Positions 11,581-21,893 of a stretch of 64,000 nt of DNA are shown piece by piece; position 1 is the first letter of the stretch; the number at the start of each line of letters is the position of its first letter. The notes below the pieces were generated by a model. It searched no databases. It was not told the origin of the DNA and saw nothing but the letters and a program-made list of their open reading frames with translations. A program made the translations under genes and the position numbers. Source of the DNA: Membranipora membranacea (taxonomy: Eukaryota > Bryozoa > Gymnolaemata > Cheilostomatida > Membraniporidae). The DNA is taken from NCBI GenBank assembly GCA_914767715.1, contig OU612071.1, positions 5,642,001 through 5,706,000 of the forward strand. The letters run 5' to 3'.

Positions 11581-12870
11581 TGGACTTAATAAAATACCTA
11601 GGCAGGACACTATATGGAGCATTGGCACCAAGGCACTGGGGTATCTCATTGTGGACGAGGTCACGACTTTGGAAGGTGTAGAAGCGATGATTTATTATTG
11701 ATTTACTGTCCAACATCCAGGGTTTTTGTCGTCAATCGATCTTTTTAGCGGTTGAAAATTACATTTATGATTTTGAAGAAGAATTTTTTGAAGAAGAATT
11801 AGCATCAATTTGATAACAAGATGCTGCAGGTTGTAACGCAGTTTTCAAATTTAAAATCCGCAGGGTATTGTTCCGGGATACTTTTAAACGGAAGCCACTT
11901 GATCAACTTACATATTGATTAAGTTAATCAATACGTTTTCAATAATTATTAGATGTTTCACTGATGTAGTCAGTGTAATAGACTATAGAGGGATGCACTC
12001 CCCACTTATCACTGTGTTAATGTAATATGTACAAAATAACCTGCTTCCACAAAGTAATTGATGGTGACGCACAACTTCTAAATGAATATAAAATCACTTT
12101 ATAGAAGTGATGCATTTATTCAAATACATTTGAATTTTTGTGTGGTTTGTTTCATTTGTTTAATATTAAAACACTCTCTCCAGAGATGTTTACATTAAAT
12201 AAAAACTTTTTACTGGTGCATAGCATTGCTAAAAATAAATACCCATTGAATAAGGTAAAAGCAAAAATAAGATAGATATATAAATATATAAAATCAATAC
12301 TGACTGACTCTGTGTAACTTGTGTGACACTGTATTGTCTGGCATCGTGTATTTGTTCTTGACTTCGGTGTGTAGAAATCAGATAGCTTCGCCGTTGATCG
12401 TTTAGGCCGCAAAACTGTTTTTACAATCCACCTGTTCCTCTGTAAGTGTTCTGTGTTGGTTTTTACTTTACTGTTGTACTTATGACACTGTTGTCCAGGA
12501 ACCACACTAATGTCGATTCGTTGGTCTTTTGTTAAACTGGCCATGTGGCCTGTGACTGCTGCATTAGCTGCCAATCTTTACATGATAACTTTCTGACTAT
12601 GATCCATTCCCACGCTGAATCAAGAAATCATCGGAAACAAGGAAATTGCTTGTCCATAGGAGCAATGTTGTCAAGCTGGGTGGTGAAAAGCCATGAGCGT
12701 GGTATGTGATATTACTCTGATCGGCTCCTTCTGGTGTTCAAATGGCTACAGCATATACTGATGGATAAAACAATAGTTAGATAAGTGGATTCTATATTCA
12801 GCCCTTCAGTTGTTTGGATGTAGAAGCTGAAAAACTGTATAACGATTTGAATTGCTATATTAACAGGTTC
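11581..12870. repeat. Segmental duplication block S2, left arm
   Basis: Collinear with 50170-51470 at high identity by eye (differences are isolated substitutions and small indels). This is the flank of the satellite array in both arms. Confidence 0.75.
12270..12544 (-). other. ORF conserved between duplication arms, function unknown
   Basis: Minus-strand frame from an ATG at about 12544, reading M-A-S-L-T-K-D-Q-R-I-D then a Lys/Arg-rich stretch with the signature STAKLSDFYTPKSRTNTR. The longer open frame begins at a TTG upstream, and the C-terminal part beyond about 12300 is low-complexity AT-rich translation. The same ORF occurs at 50808-51141 with two or three residue changes. Flanking noncoding DNA is about as well conserved, so conservation is no proof of coding. 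I do not recognise a family. Confidence 0.25.
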
Positions 12871-13680
12871 TGGAAAACGCGGAAAGGCGGAAAATCAGTT
12901 TCATCGCGGAAAAGCGGAAAATCGTTTTCCGCGTTTTCGAAAATGCGGAAAATCGTTTTTCACCTTGAATTTCATGATGATGCTAAAAAAGACTACTGGA
13001 AAGACATTGAGACATCACCACTGTATCATATGAGTGTTTTTGGTAAAATCAAGTGATAGAAATAATTTTTTTGGAAACTGCGGAAAATATTATTTTCCTC
13101 AAAGATTGATCTCAATGCATATAAAATGAACTGTAACGTATTATGATATAATCCCCATCTTCTAAAGGCCTGAATTTCAGGTCTTTTCATTTTTAGAAAA
13201 CGCGGAAAATCGTTTACTGCGTTTTCGAAAATGCAGAAAATCGTTTTTCACCTTGAATTTGTTGATGATGCTAAAAAAAAACTACTGGAAATACATTGAG
13301 ACATCACCACTGTATCATATGAGTGTTTTTGGTAAAAATCAAGTGATAAAAATAATTTTTTTGGAAAATGTGGAAAATATTTTTTTCCTCAAAAATTGAT
13401 CTCAAAGCATAGAAAATGCACTGTAACCCATTAAGATATCATCCCCATCTTCTAAAGGCCTGAATTTCAGGTTTTTTCATTTTTGGAAAACGCGGAAAAT
13501 CGTTTTTCACCTTGAATTTCATGATGATGCTAAAAAAACTACTGGAAAGACCTTGAGACATCACTACTGCATCATATGAGTGTTTTTGGTAGAAATCAAT
13601 TTAAGAGATTTTTTTTTTTGGAAAGAGCGGAAAATATTTTTTTCCTCAAAAATTGATCTCAAAGCATAGAAAATGAACTG
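12870..13680. repeat. Satellite with 13 bp-stem palindrome, left arm part 1
   Basis: Tandem repeat with a unit of about 260-300 bp. Unit landmarks are 'gaaaacgcggaaaatcg', 'cttgaatttcatgatgatgc', 'catcaccactgtatcatatg', 'aaaaattgatctcaaagcat' and 'cctgaatttcagg'. The array resumes at 16981 after the retrotransposon insertion. The same satellite forms 51470-53055. Confidence 0.85.
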
Positions 13681-13690
13681 ATACAACATA

Positions 13691-13710
13691 CAGTGGTGCG
13701 CGTACCACTG
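13691..13710 (-). other. 3'-terminal hairpin of the LINE
   Basis: Perfect 7 bp stem CAGTGGT/ACCACTG around a 6-base GC-rich loop, ten bases from the 3' end of the element. A terminal RNA structure of this kind could serve in template recognition by the reverse transcriptase. That role is inference. Confidence 0.5.
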
Positions 13711-14466
13711 CACAACACACAGGTCTTCAGCTAGAAACCATGAGTCAAACGCTGTTTCGAGGCCTTCTCTAGTACAACCTCCTCATGGCCGGCCCCAGCA
13801 GCATGAAGCCACCCATGTGTGTTGCTGAGCATCTCAATCAATCTCATCGATCCCTCAGTGCATTTTGTCAGTTTCGGTGGTTTGACATAATTGGTGTGTT
13901 TACGCTGTTGCGCAACCAGGGAGGCTGCCAACTCTTCATTGTTTCAGTGCAACAATGTTCGCCCCATCACTCTCATGCTTATACTCTAAGCCAAACCAGT
14001 GCAGGGAGGTTTGCTTTCCATCAACTCATCGGCGCAAAGTCGCTATCGTCAAGGCACCCGCCCCTCGTGCCACTCGTTCGCTACTCAAATTCACCACATT
14101 GAGCATAGTACAACTCATACACAAGTCAGAGAGATGACTTGTTTGCGCTACAGCCAGTGGGCTGACTGTGATTTCCTGTCTCGCTCTGCCTGCCTTTTAT
14201 GCGAGGGCCAAGCTTTTAATCCTATGTTTGTAAAACCTTAGATCTAACTCAGACTCACTTTGATTTTCACTCTGCAGAGATTAAACTACTTTAATTTGAG
14301 TATTAAAGGCATAATCTTGCTTAGCCTTCTACCCCAAGCAATTTGCTTATCATCACTTAATCCCCTCATTCTAATCCTTACAAGGATCATAACAAAAGGA
14401 ATTAAATGCTGGCCAACTCCACAAAACAAAGTGAGTGTGTTAAACCCCAGCTTACAAGTAATAGGA

Positions 14467-16980
14467 TTACTTAGCTTTTGTCTTCACACAGTGCTGTTGC
14501 CATATCCATGCAGATGCGCTTTCTGCCTCATGTACTATGCTTTTTGTGGCTTGTTTGAGTGCTCTTCCTGAAAGCCCAACTCTGGTCAGAAATTTGGTAG
14601 CTGATCTAGCCATGAATCCACGGCAGCCAACTTCCACTGCGAATAATTCGCAATTCCAACCTTTGTCTTGGCATTGTGTGACCAGATCTTCGTATCTTGT
14701 CAGTTTTCTCTCATGCGCATATGAGAGATTTTCTTCCCAAGGCACCGTCAATTCCATCAGTATTAGTGCTTTTTCTTTGTCAGACCAAACAATTAAGTCT
14801 GGTCTTTGGTTCGTGATCACAATATGCTGTGGCATGCTGAGCTGCTCTGTGAGGTCGCATCTCACCTGCCATTCTCCGCTGTTCATCAATCCCTTTTTGC
14901 GCAAAATCTTTTCACGCGCTTCACCACCAGCATTAGCATATTCACACTTCTCCGTGACATATTTACACAACACTTTCAGGACTTGATTATGCCTATACGT
15001 GTATCTTCCCAGGCTCTGTTGGCAATTCGACAGTATATGTCGAAGTGTGCCCTTAGCCGAGCACTCGGCGCATTTCGAGTTCTCGGTCAAATTCCAGCGT
15101 TCCAGGTTTGCCGGGGTCGGTAGTTGATCATAAGCTGCACCAACCAGAAAGCTGATCCTTTGTGGCTCCATCGACCACAATTCTGTCCATTTGAGCTGAC
15201 GCTGCTCAACAGACTCCCAACAAGTCCACCTGCCTTGTTGGGCTTGGCCTACAGCTTGTGTCTGGCGGCGCTCCTCTTCCATCTTGCGCACCTCATCAAC
15301 TACCATCTCCCGTCTAACCTTTGGGCTTTCCTTTGAGAACCACCGGTTTGCTTCCCAGCCGATGCCATGACGTGCAGTTGTCACAGCACCCACAATCTCA
15401 CTTATCTCCAGTCGAGATTTGGCATCTCTGACAGTCTCTGTGACAGACCATTTTTTACCAGTGTCAAGTGTTGGAGCACATTCCCTTATCACCTGGTCTG
15501 GTGACTCGTTCAACATCATATCCAGTCTCGCCTTCGATGTTTTGTACTCTTCCACAAGCGATTTCATAGGTAGTGAAAGAGTAAACGAACTGGCATACAG
15601 TGCATTAGTGTTGAAGCTCCTTGGAACTCCGAGCCACTTACGCATGTGCTTGTTAATCATTTGCTCCATTCTCTCAACTGGTGTTAGCGGAATATCATAA
15701 ACTGTCAGAGGCCACAGAATTCGAGGCATGAGTGCAAAGTTGAGAATCCAGGCTTTGTATTTGCCAGACAGACCACATTTTTCAATCGCGTCAAGCCCTG
15801 TAATGAGTTGCTTTTTCACCTCGTTTCCGCGAAACCTGTCTGTGATCGGTAAACTATACCATCTTCCTAAGCTCTTCACAGGCTGCTCTGCAAGCGTGGG
15901 AATACGCTCTGTTCCTATGAAGTAGGTATTTGGTACAGGTTTGCCTTTACACAAAGACAGGGACCGGCTCTTGCTAGGTTTGAATCGCATCGCACATCTC
16001 TCTATCAACTCATGCAGTCTATCGATTGAAGCTACAACCTGGGCCTTATCTGGTGATATTATTGTAATATCGTCCATAAAGGCCCTCATCGGCGGTAGTA
16101 TCTGGTTATTCGCAACCTGGATCCCATTCACACTGCCTTGCGAATTCCGTATAACTATCTCCATCACCATAACGAATAGCAAAGGTGATATAGCACATCC
16201 CATAGGGATGCCTACTGCCAGCTCTTGCCAGCTCGTGGTAAAGTTCTTAGTAGTGAATCGCATTTTGAACTTTTTATAGTAGCGCTCAACCATAACCCTT
16301 AGCCTGTCGGGCACCCAGAAGTGTGATAGTGCGAGGTCAATTATGCTGTGCGGTACAGAACCATAGGCATTCGCCAAATCCAACCAGATTACCTCAAGGT
16401 TCGATTTTGCTTGTTTAGCAGACTTTATTGCTGACCAAATCATGCTCACATGCTCAAGACATCCAGGGAATCCTGGGATGCCTGCCTTCTGAACTGATGG
16501 ATCAATGAATCCATTGTTCATAAGATAATCTGTGAGGCGTTTTGCCAGAACGCTGAAGAATATCTTGCCTTCTACATTTAGCAGTGATATTGGTCTAAAC
16601 TGCCCTAGGTCCTCCGCCTTATCCTCTTTCGGTATATACACACCATTCGCACAACACCACTCATCTGGGATCTTGCCAGACTTCCAGATTTGGTTGAGCA
16701 CTGTTGTCAAGATCTCCAGTATGCCTGGACATTTCTTGTATAGCTTATAACTGATGCCATTAATTCCTGGAGCACTTTTGGCACGTGCCTTGGTAACTAC
16801 ATGTGCAACTTCTCCAAGCTTGATATCACCCATCTCAAAACTGAAACCTGGAGATGTTGGACGTTTAAGCCCAGCAATATCAGTGTTCACCTCGCTCTTG
16901 TTACCGTACACTTTTGCCAAGTGTGCCTCAACTTCTGCCTGACTAGCCTTGAGCTCGCCGCTCTTACTCTGCTCAAACAA
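14467..16980 (-). CDS. Reverse transcriptase / REL-endonuclease polyprotein of an R2-group LINE (N-terminally truncated)
   Basis: Uninterrupted 837-codon frame whose first codon is TTG (Leu). The first ATG is at codon 50. RT motifs in order: SAPGINGI (69-76), FRPISLLN (128-135), LDLANAYGSVP with the motif-A Asp (200-210), GIPMGCAISPLLF (257-269) and FMDD (301-304). FMDD replaces the usual F/YADD but keeps both Asp residues. A C-x2-C-x7-H-x4-C knuckle lies at 637-653. A PD-(D/E)xK-type endonuclease follows: RPD (726-728), ELTVPWE (743-749) and K759. This order (RT, CCHC, REL endonuclease) is known for the R2/HERO/NeSL-type non-LTR elements and acts in target-primed reverse transcription. Other long ORFs on the plus strand here are shadows. 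The open frame implies a young insertion, but the copy lacks its N-terminus and a normal start. Confidence 0.92.
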   Translation of the reverse strand: MFEQSKSGELKASQAEVEAHLAKVYGNKSEVNTDIAGLKRPTSPGFSFEMGDIKLGEVAHVVTKARAKSAPGINGISYKLYKKCPGILEILTTVLNQIWKSGKIPDEWCCANGVYIPKEDKAEDLGQFRPISLLNVEGKIFFSVLAKRLTDYLMNNGFIDPSVQKAGIPGFPGCLEHVSMIWSAIKSAKQAKSNLEVIWLDLANAYGSVPHSIIDLALSHFWVPDRLRVMVERYYKKFKMRFTTKNFTTSWQELAVGIPMGCAISPLLFVMVMEIVIRNSQGSVNGIQVANNQILPPMRAFMDDITIISPDKAQVVASIDRLHELIERCAMRFKPSKSRSLSLCKGKPVPNTYFIGTERIPTLAEQPVKSLGRWYSLPITDRFRGNEVKKQLITGLDAIEKCGLSGKYKAWILNFALMPRILWPLTVYDIPLTPVERMEQMINKHMRKWLGVPRSFNTNALYASSFTLSLPMKSLVEEYKTSKARLDMMLNESPDQVIRECAPTLDTGKKWSVTETVRDAKSRLEISEIVGAVTTARHGIGWEANRWFSKESPKVRREMVVDEVRKMEEERRQTQAVGQAQQGRWTCWESVEQRQLKWTELWSMEPQRISFLVGAAYDQLPTPANLERWNLTENSKCAECSAKGTLRHILSNCQQSLGRYTYRHNQVLKVLCKYVTEKCEYANAGGEAREKILRKKGLMNSGEWQVRCDLTEQLSMPQHIVITNQRPDLIVWSDKEKALILMELTVPWEENLSYAHERKLTRYEDLVTQCQDKGWNCELFAVEVGCRGFMARSATKFLTRVGLSGRALKQATKSIVHEAESASAWIWQQHCVKTKAK

Positions 16981-17245
16981 CTAAGCTATCATCCCCATCT
17001 TTTAACTGCCTAAATTTCAGGTTTTTTTCTTTTTTGGAAAACGCGGAAAATCGTTTTTCAACTTGAATTTCATGATGATGCTAAAAAACCTACTGGAAAG
17101 ACATTGAGACATCACCACTGTATCATATGAGTGTTTTTGGTAAAAATCAAGTGATAAAAATAATTTTTTTGGAAAATGTGGAAAATATTTTTTTCCTCAA
17201 AAATTGATCTCAAAGAATAGAAAATGAACTGTAACCCATTAAAGG
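16981..17245. repeat. Satellite, left arm part 2
   Basis: Continuation of the satellite at 12870-13680 past the LINE. It matches 52204-52460 of the right arm closely, including the 'tttcaacttgaatttc' variant of the unit. Confidence 0.85.
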
Positions 17246-17620
17246 GATAATACAATTCTGATCTCTGTTTGGCAGCCAATGGAGCACATAAAAATGTATG
17301 TACATACAAAAACTCCTTATTTGTAATTCAAAACCCCTTGTTCTGCTCAAATGTGCATTCTAAATTGTAGTTGTGCATCTCCAACAAGAAATAAGACAAC
17401 TAATAGAATTGTTTGTGATCTGAAAAAAGCTGATTTTGTGAGCATTTGTGTGCTCCTACCTCTTGGTTAGTGTTTCAATTGTCCAGATACTCAAAGTGCG
17501 CATGTGCAATAAGGATGACCTTTTGACTTTAGCTTGTTATTTTCTAACAGCCCAGCTTAACACTTTTATTACCATATCCGGTTATGGTAATATTGATTAT
17601 TGATATTGATATTTGTAAAA
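17246..17620. other. Left-arm-specific segment, no gene seen
   Basis: Absent from the right arm, where the satellite joins the 'tttgtaaaatcaatcagcag' block directly at about 53065. Either an insertion in the left arm or a deletion in the right arm. Confidence 0.55.
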
Positions 17621-18500
17621 TCAATCAGCAGATATTATCTTTTGTGGACACTGGATCATAAAGTACACAATTTGCCTTCCGATGGCACTGCTGTATCATT
17701 TTTATTTTTTTGAAATACAGGTAACTTTCAAAATGTTAAACTGAAGTTTTAAATAATACTTACTTACAAAGGCAGAGACAGCATTTACCTCGCAATTGTG
17801 GTGGATCTGCTGGAGACTATTTTCTTTTGTTTACCCATCAATATAATCCAATAGAGCCAGAATGATAACCAATGCGAAGTGATCACTGATCCTGGCTGAA
17901 AATACGATTCCAATATTTGTCATACCAAGGAGTCATACTAACCAAGGAGTTAAAGACTTTAAGTTCATTCCTTGTACTAACTAAACTTACTTTGAGCTAT
18001 AATTTGATGAGTTGAGATGCATAGATGTATAAATCCAATAAATAAGTAGTATCTGTTCATGTTGGCGTGGAGGTCCAGCTACATGCCACACAGGTTTATT
18101 ACTTTTGAAGGCTACAAAGAAGAGAAATTCATCATTAACTGTTTGATAGTTCCCACATGCAAGCACTTGCTTCAATGGCTTCCAAGCAACTTGTAAACAG
18201 GAAACAAAAAATTTAATTTTGAAGTCTTAAATAAAATCATCCCTCACACTTAGCCATGAAAATCAGTGGTTGAGCATTGATACTGCAAGAAAAACATCAC
18301 ACAAACGCTTAGCAGATGATTAGTGATTTATTAAAATAGTGATTCATTAAATACCTTCCTGAAATCTTAGCAATTAATTTGAATATATACATTTATTTGA
18401 GACTATTATTGAGACTAATACTTAGACAACACAAAGATTGTTTCAACATTGGATGGACATTGGTGAGTGTTGATTGCTGGCAATAAAATCAAGATGATTT
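17621..18500. repeat. Segmental duplication block S2b, left arm
   Basis: Collinear with 53070-53945. It contains the conserved minus-strand ORF described at 17987-18175. Confidence 0.75.
17987..18205 (-). other. Candidate minus-strand exon conserved in both arms
   Basis: Open frame with protein-like composition: VAWKPLKQVLACGNYQ, then FVAFKSNKPVWHVAGPPRQH. It contains a good acceptor ('ttctcttctttgtag') and ends near a donor-like 'caaagtaagttt'. The copy at 53439-53657 differs by one residue in the shared 62-codon stretch. The family is not recognised and no partner exons were found. It may be a relic of a duplicated gene. Confidence 0.3.
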
Positions 18501-18504
18501 AAAT

Positions 18505-18950
18505 AATAAAGATGATTGAGATTTTTTTTTAAGTTGAAAGATAGAGATATTATGTAGATGATATGTAGTAAATATATCTAAATAAAGAGTACAATATGAG
18601 TACATCATCCAGGTTATCTCTAGGTCTGGGATAGGAAATTACAACCAACTAGTGTTCCGATGATAGAAATGACACAATGAAGAAAAAAAGACAAAAATCA
18701 AACTGTAGTTGGTTTTTAGTTACATTATAAAAACTGGTGTGTCTCCTATCCCTAGCGCTTTTATATTAGCTGCTTACGGTTAGACACACCAACAGATTAT
18801 TAAATCTTATGTTGTGCAACACTTTATTAAAAAAATAGGCACCCTTAATCCAAGTTATGAGACACTCTCATTATGAGAAAACAATAGTAACTTGGCGCCA
18901 AAAAATTAGATGCTTGTTAAAGGCTGTGATGGTGTCAGATATTTCTGTAA
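18505..18950. other. Left-arm-specific segment
   Basis: About 450-490 bp absent from the right arm, where 'ggcaataaaagcaagacgac' joins the LINE-fragment block directly. It includes AT-rich sequence and 'cccagcttaacac'-free unique DNA. No gene seen. Confidence 0.45.
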
Positions 18951-19345
18951 TGGGGGACCAATTTTGTCGCTGTATAATTTCTTGTAATAACACATGATTT
19001 GTTTTAGCTATGTTCATTGGTGAGGGATTTTTGTTAAAATTATGGCTGTGCTTTTTGTAAACAAAGGATGCACACAAGGCACCGGCTTATGATCTGAAAT
19101 GTCAAAATTTAGAGTGCAAAACTTTATGTGCCGATTTGTATTTTTAAAATAATGTGATCTAAAATACTTATTTTGGTTTCGCCAATTCTTGTTTGGGATT
19201 GAATAAGATTATAAAAACATTGGCTTTGAATCATCTCGCTATAGTCTTCTGAAGCTGAGTCCAGATAATTTTCTGGATTTAAATCAATATTGATGTTGCC
19301 AACTATAAGTGAGTTCAAGGGGAGAGTGGTCAAAACCAGAGCTAA
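18951..19345 (-). pseudogene. Apurinic-type endonuclease fragment of a non-LTR retrotransposon, left copy
   Basis: Minus-strand translation gives the C-terminal part of a LINE endonuclease domain. It has a G-N-I-N-I-D-L motif in the place of the GDFN strand, an F-x-N-L-I-Q core, S-I-L-D-H-I, and after a frameshift the D-I-S-D-H-K-P motif that carries the catalytic Asp/His pair. The domain order matches the APE-type endonuclease of CR1/L2-like LINEs. The Asp of GDFN is Asn here (AAC). No reverse transcriptase follows. Related copies lie at 39905-40045 (C-terminal bit only), 48530-48880 and 53955-54300. Confidence 0.7.
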
Positions 19346-19430
19346 ATCCCAAAGAAAAGCCGCCGAAGAGCCCGAGGGCGCCTGGTAGACAGCGAGCCCG
19401 AGGGCGCTTGCTAGACAGCGAGCACAGTGG
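19340..19430. repeat. GC-rich 26 bp tandem
   Basis: Two units based on 'cccgagggcgcctggtagac', next to the LINE fragment. The copy at 48905-48975 has three units and the copy at 54320-54385 has two. It is a GC-rich island in an AT-rich setting. Confidence 0.65.
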
Positions 19431-20250
19431 ACACATCCTGCCCAGACTCACCAATCCAGACAATTGGACATAAGACCATTTAGGACAAAATACCATATCC
19501 CAAAATGCCATTGCCATAATGCCAAAATATATAACCAAAAGAGTTCAAGCCAAGCTGTATTTTGTTGTCTGTTTGTTTGTTGTATTACAGTTGCGAGTTG
19601 CTCGGTTAGAGCAATTGGTTAGAGTAGGAAATGGCTCAGCTGCTTAGAGCCGTCCCCTTCACCGTGCAGGTCATAAAGTTTCTTCGTTCAATTTCGATGA
19701 TATCTGGGGTTTGATGGGGTTCACAAACTGAAAGGTAGTGACTTGTAACAAATATTTCCAAACTATTCTCTAGAATAATAAATGACAAATACCTATGAAT
19801 TATTACTAACTTTTTTTCGAAAGCCAAGTCTTGACTCATGCATTTTGTAGAGGTTTGTGACAAACAGGATGTTCAAGGTTGAATCTCATGTTGTAAATTT
19901 AGTATATGATATGAGGATATAGATAAGTTTTTTAGATCTCTTCCGACCAAATACACATACAACATACTTTTGCTTCCATTTAATGAGAATGTGTAGAATT
20001 TTATATGTACAACCACCTGTAGCGGACTGAGTAATCATCATGCTTAACACTATTAAATATGGCGCAATGTAGCCTGTCTTGACAAGACATGCTATGCTCC
20101 GTGTAATCACCATGATCTCATAAGTTTTTAGGATTTAATTTTGAGCAGAGCAAATTGGTAAAAGTAAGTCTCATAAAAACTTTTGGTCCATATTATTACT
20201 CCCGCACAAGTAAATCCCTGTAGATAGACTACCAAGTGTCTACAATTAAT
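19431..20250. repeat. Segmental duplication block S3, left arm
   Basis: Collinear with 54390-55110, and in part with 40045-40530. It includes a short 'ccattgccataatgccaaaa' tract of the TGGCATT minisatellite. From about 20035 the left arm switches to the block found inverted at 7384-7615, so the arms are mosaic. Confidence 0.65.
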
Positions 20251-20453
20251 GCTTGATCTGAATTACACTCCATCTTTAATGGGTATATCATCCAATTGGA
20301 ATCCAATTACATCAAATTATTGTATGTACGCACAAAGAAAGGTACTAGAGTTCATTCCAATCAATTTTGTATGGATCTATCTGACTGGCTCAGACACTTT
20401 CTTTTCAAATAAACTATCGAAATGGGTTTATTTTTTCGGCAAGTGGTCATTTC
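20251..20453. repeat. Duplicated flank of the G-run element, left arm
   Basis: Matches 42095-42281 and 56660-56859 ('ttgtatgtacgcacaaagaa', 'tctatctgactggctcaga'). Confidence 0.7.
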
Positions 20454-21215
20454 GGGGGTGTGCATCGCCCATGTCACGCCCACTCCAGCCCTTGCATGGC
20501 CCGTACACGGCCTATACCACGCACAACACATCGCACCTGATCGCTCATACCTCGCCCAAAGTGTAACTGCTGTGCGGTGCATGTGCGATGTACCAACATG
20601 GCCCACTTTTCCATCCCACTCACTTGCTATGAATCGCCCTGGTCAGTCCTGACATGTCCTCTTTCAAAATCATGAGAGTGCTGGCTCACTTTCACACAGG
20701 CCAGGCCCATCAAGACTCAAGCTTTCCGCTTGCTTTTAACTTTTACACTGTAAGCGACCGGATGTCTCTCAACAGTGTAATATTGTCAGCAATAGCTGTT
20801 TAAAAATATTTGCAAAATTTTCAATTTCTGTAATATTTTTTACTTAAACTATTATCAAACTATATTCTTTTGTGCAATAATTGTTATTGTATAGTTTTAT
20901 GATATCAATCCAACAGAATAATTTTTGAATAATATTTTGTTTCAGATTTAACATATTACCTCCTCAAATAAATTGATTAGTATGACTGATGACAAATGAG
21001 GCTGAAGGTAATTCAAAAGCACTGCTGTCAGTGATATTGAACCCTGTAAATATTCTCAGGTGTATTCGCAATGGAAATTTATTGATTTAAAGTTTGAAAT
21101 TCTTTTTGCAAAATCATTTTAGGACGATCAATGCATACGGGTGGGTTAATGTAAATTAGACCAAAAATGTGTGAAAAATGCAATGGCCTTATATATGGGG
21201 CCACAGAGAAATTCT
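20454..21215. mobile_element. G-run TIR element, left copy (right end lost)
   Basis: Begins with five G then 'tgtgcatcgcccatgtcacg', the terminal repeat of the elements at 42282-43225 and 56860-57842. It stays collinear to 'atatggggccacagagaaat' at about 21215 and then diverges, so the right terminal repeat is missing. The first 200 bp are GC-rich, and the ORFs there on both strands are frame-open by composition and are not supported as genes. Confidence 0.65.
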
Positions 21216-21500
21216 GACATCTCCCATTCTTTTCAATGTAAGAGATGAGAGACATGTGGTCCGCTTGGTCTAGATCAATGCTGTCTCTTAGACATATGTA
21301 ATTTTGGCATTTGGGTGTGTAAGAGTTAAAGTCAGTTATTAAAAGCATTATTATAATACTGGCTGATGAAATATTTTAGATGGATTGTAATAGTTAAATT
21401 CAGTTATTAAAAGCATATTATTATTAAAATTAGAAAAGTTATAAAAATGATGAAAGGGGAAGACAAGTCATGATTCATGAATTTATATTTGAATGTTCAG

Positions 21501-21523
21501 CTGTGGTGGAAAATCCACCACAG
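21501..21523. repeat. Perfect hairpin, 9 bp stem
   Basis: CTGTGGTGG / CCACCACAG around a 5-base AAAAT loop. Confidence 0.8.
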
Positions 21524-21534
21524 ATCAACCCACT

Positions 21535-21559
21535 GTGTCACATACACTGTATGTGACAC
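21535..21559. repeat. Perfect palindrome, 12 bp stem
   Basis: GTGTCACATACA / TGTATGTGACAC around a single C, twelve bases after the previous hairpin. Confidence 0.8.
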
Positions 21560-21873
21560 GCCTAGGTGCATGACTCTACATAAAGTTGGGCGTTGTATAT
21601 TGCACTGTCATGGTTGCCATGGTCCTAATCTGATTAATTGTTATACTCTTCCGCATTTACATCTATTTTTTGCACATTTAATTACCATCTTAATGTGGAG
21701 GTTGGCCATCAAAATAATGACGTATCATCCCACCCGTTTCTATTTTTACGACCTATTTATACAGGTCAGTATAAAGAACAGTGGTTTTTGCTCTGAAGAA
21801 TCAGTTACAATTGCGAGTTACGATCGGGAGTTACGTGTGACAGTTACAACTTGGCGTTGCAATTTATCAGTTG

Positions 21874-21893
21874 CCTGGGGCATTTGCCCCAGG
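21874..21893. repeat. Perfect GC-rich hairpin, 9 bp stem
   Basis: CCTGGGGCA / TGCCCCAGG around TT. It is the most stable small hairpin in this part of the window. Confidence 0.75.

Larger units (their letters stand above)
13681..16980 (-). mobile_element. R2-group (restriction-like-endonuclease) LINE, 5'-truncated insertion
   Basis: A 3.3 kb insertion that splits the satellite. Left flank '...gaaaatgaactg' and right flank 'ctaagctatcatcccc' are contiguous in the uninterrupted satellite at about 52180-52220, which acts as an empty site. Relative to that site about 7-8 bp (around 'taaccca') are missing and no target-site duplication is visible. On the coding strand the order is an 837-codon ORF, then a 786 bp 3' UTR ending '...gtatgttgtat' without a poly(A) tail, as in R2-like elements. 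A stop codon in the satellite directly precedes the ORF, so the N-terminal zinc-finger region usual in this group is absent. Confidence 0.85.

Noticed and set aside
14260-17013. Plus-strand ORFs of 60-150 codons across the LINE
   Set aside because: They lie opposite the 837-codon RT frame and have no domain or splice support. They are shadows of the real frame.
20422-20652. ORFs on both strands in the GC-rich end of the G-run TIR element (also 42189-42470, 56673-57071)
   Set aside because: Open frames on both strands come from GC-rich composition, and the copies differ by frameshifts.
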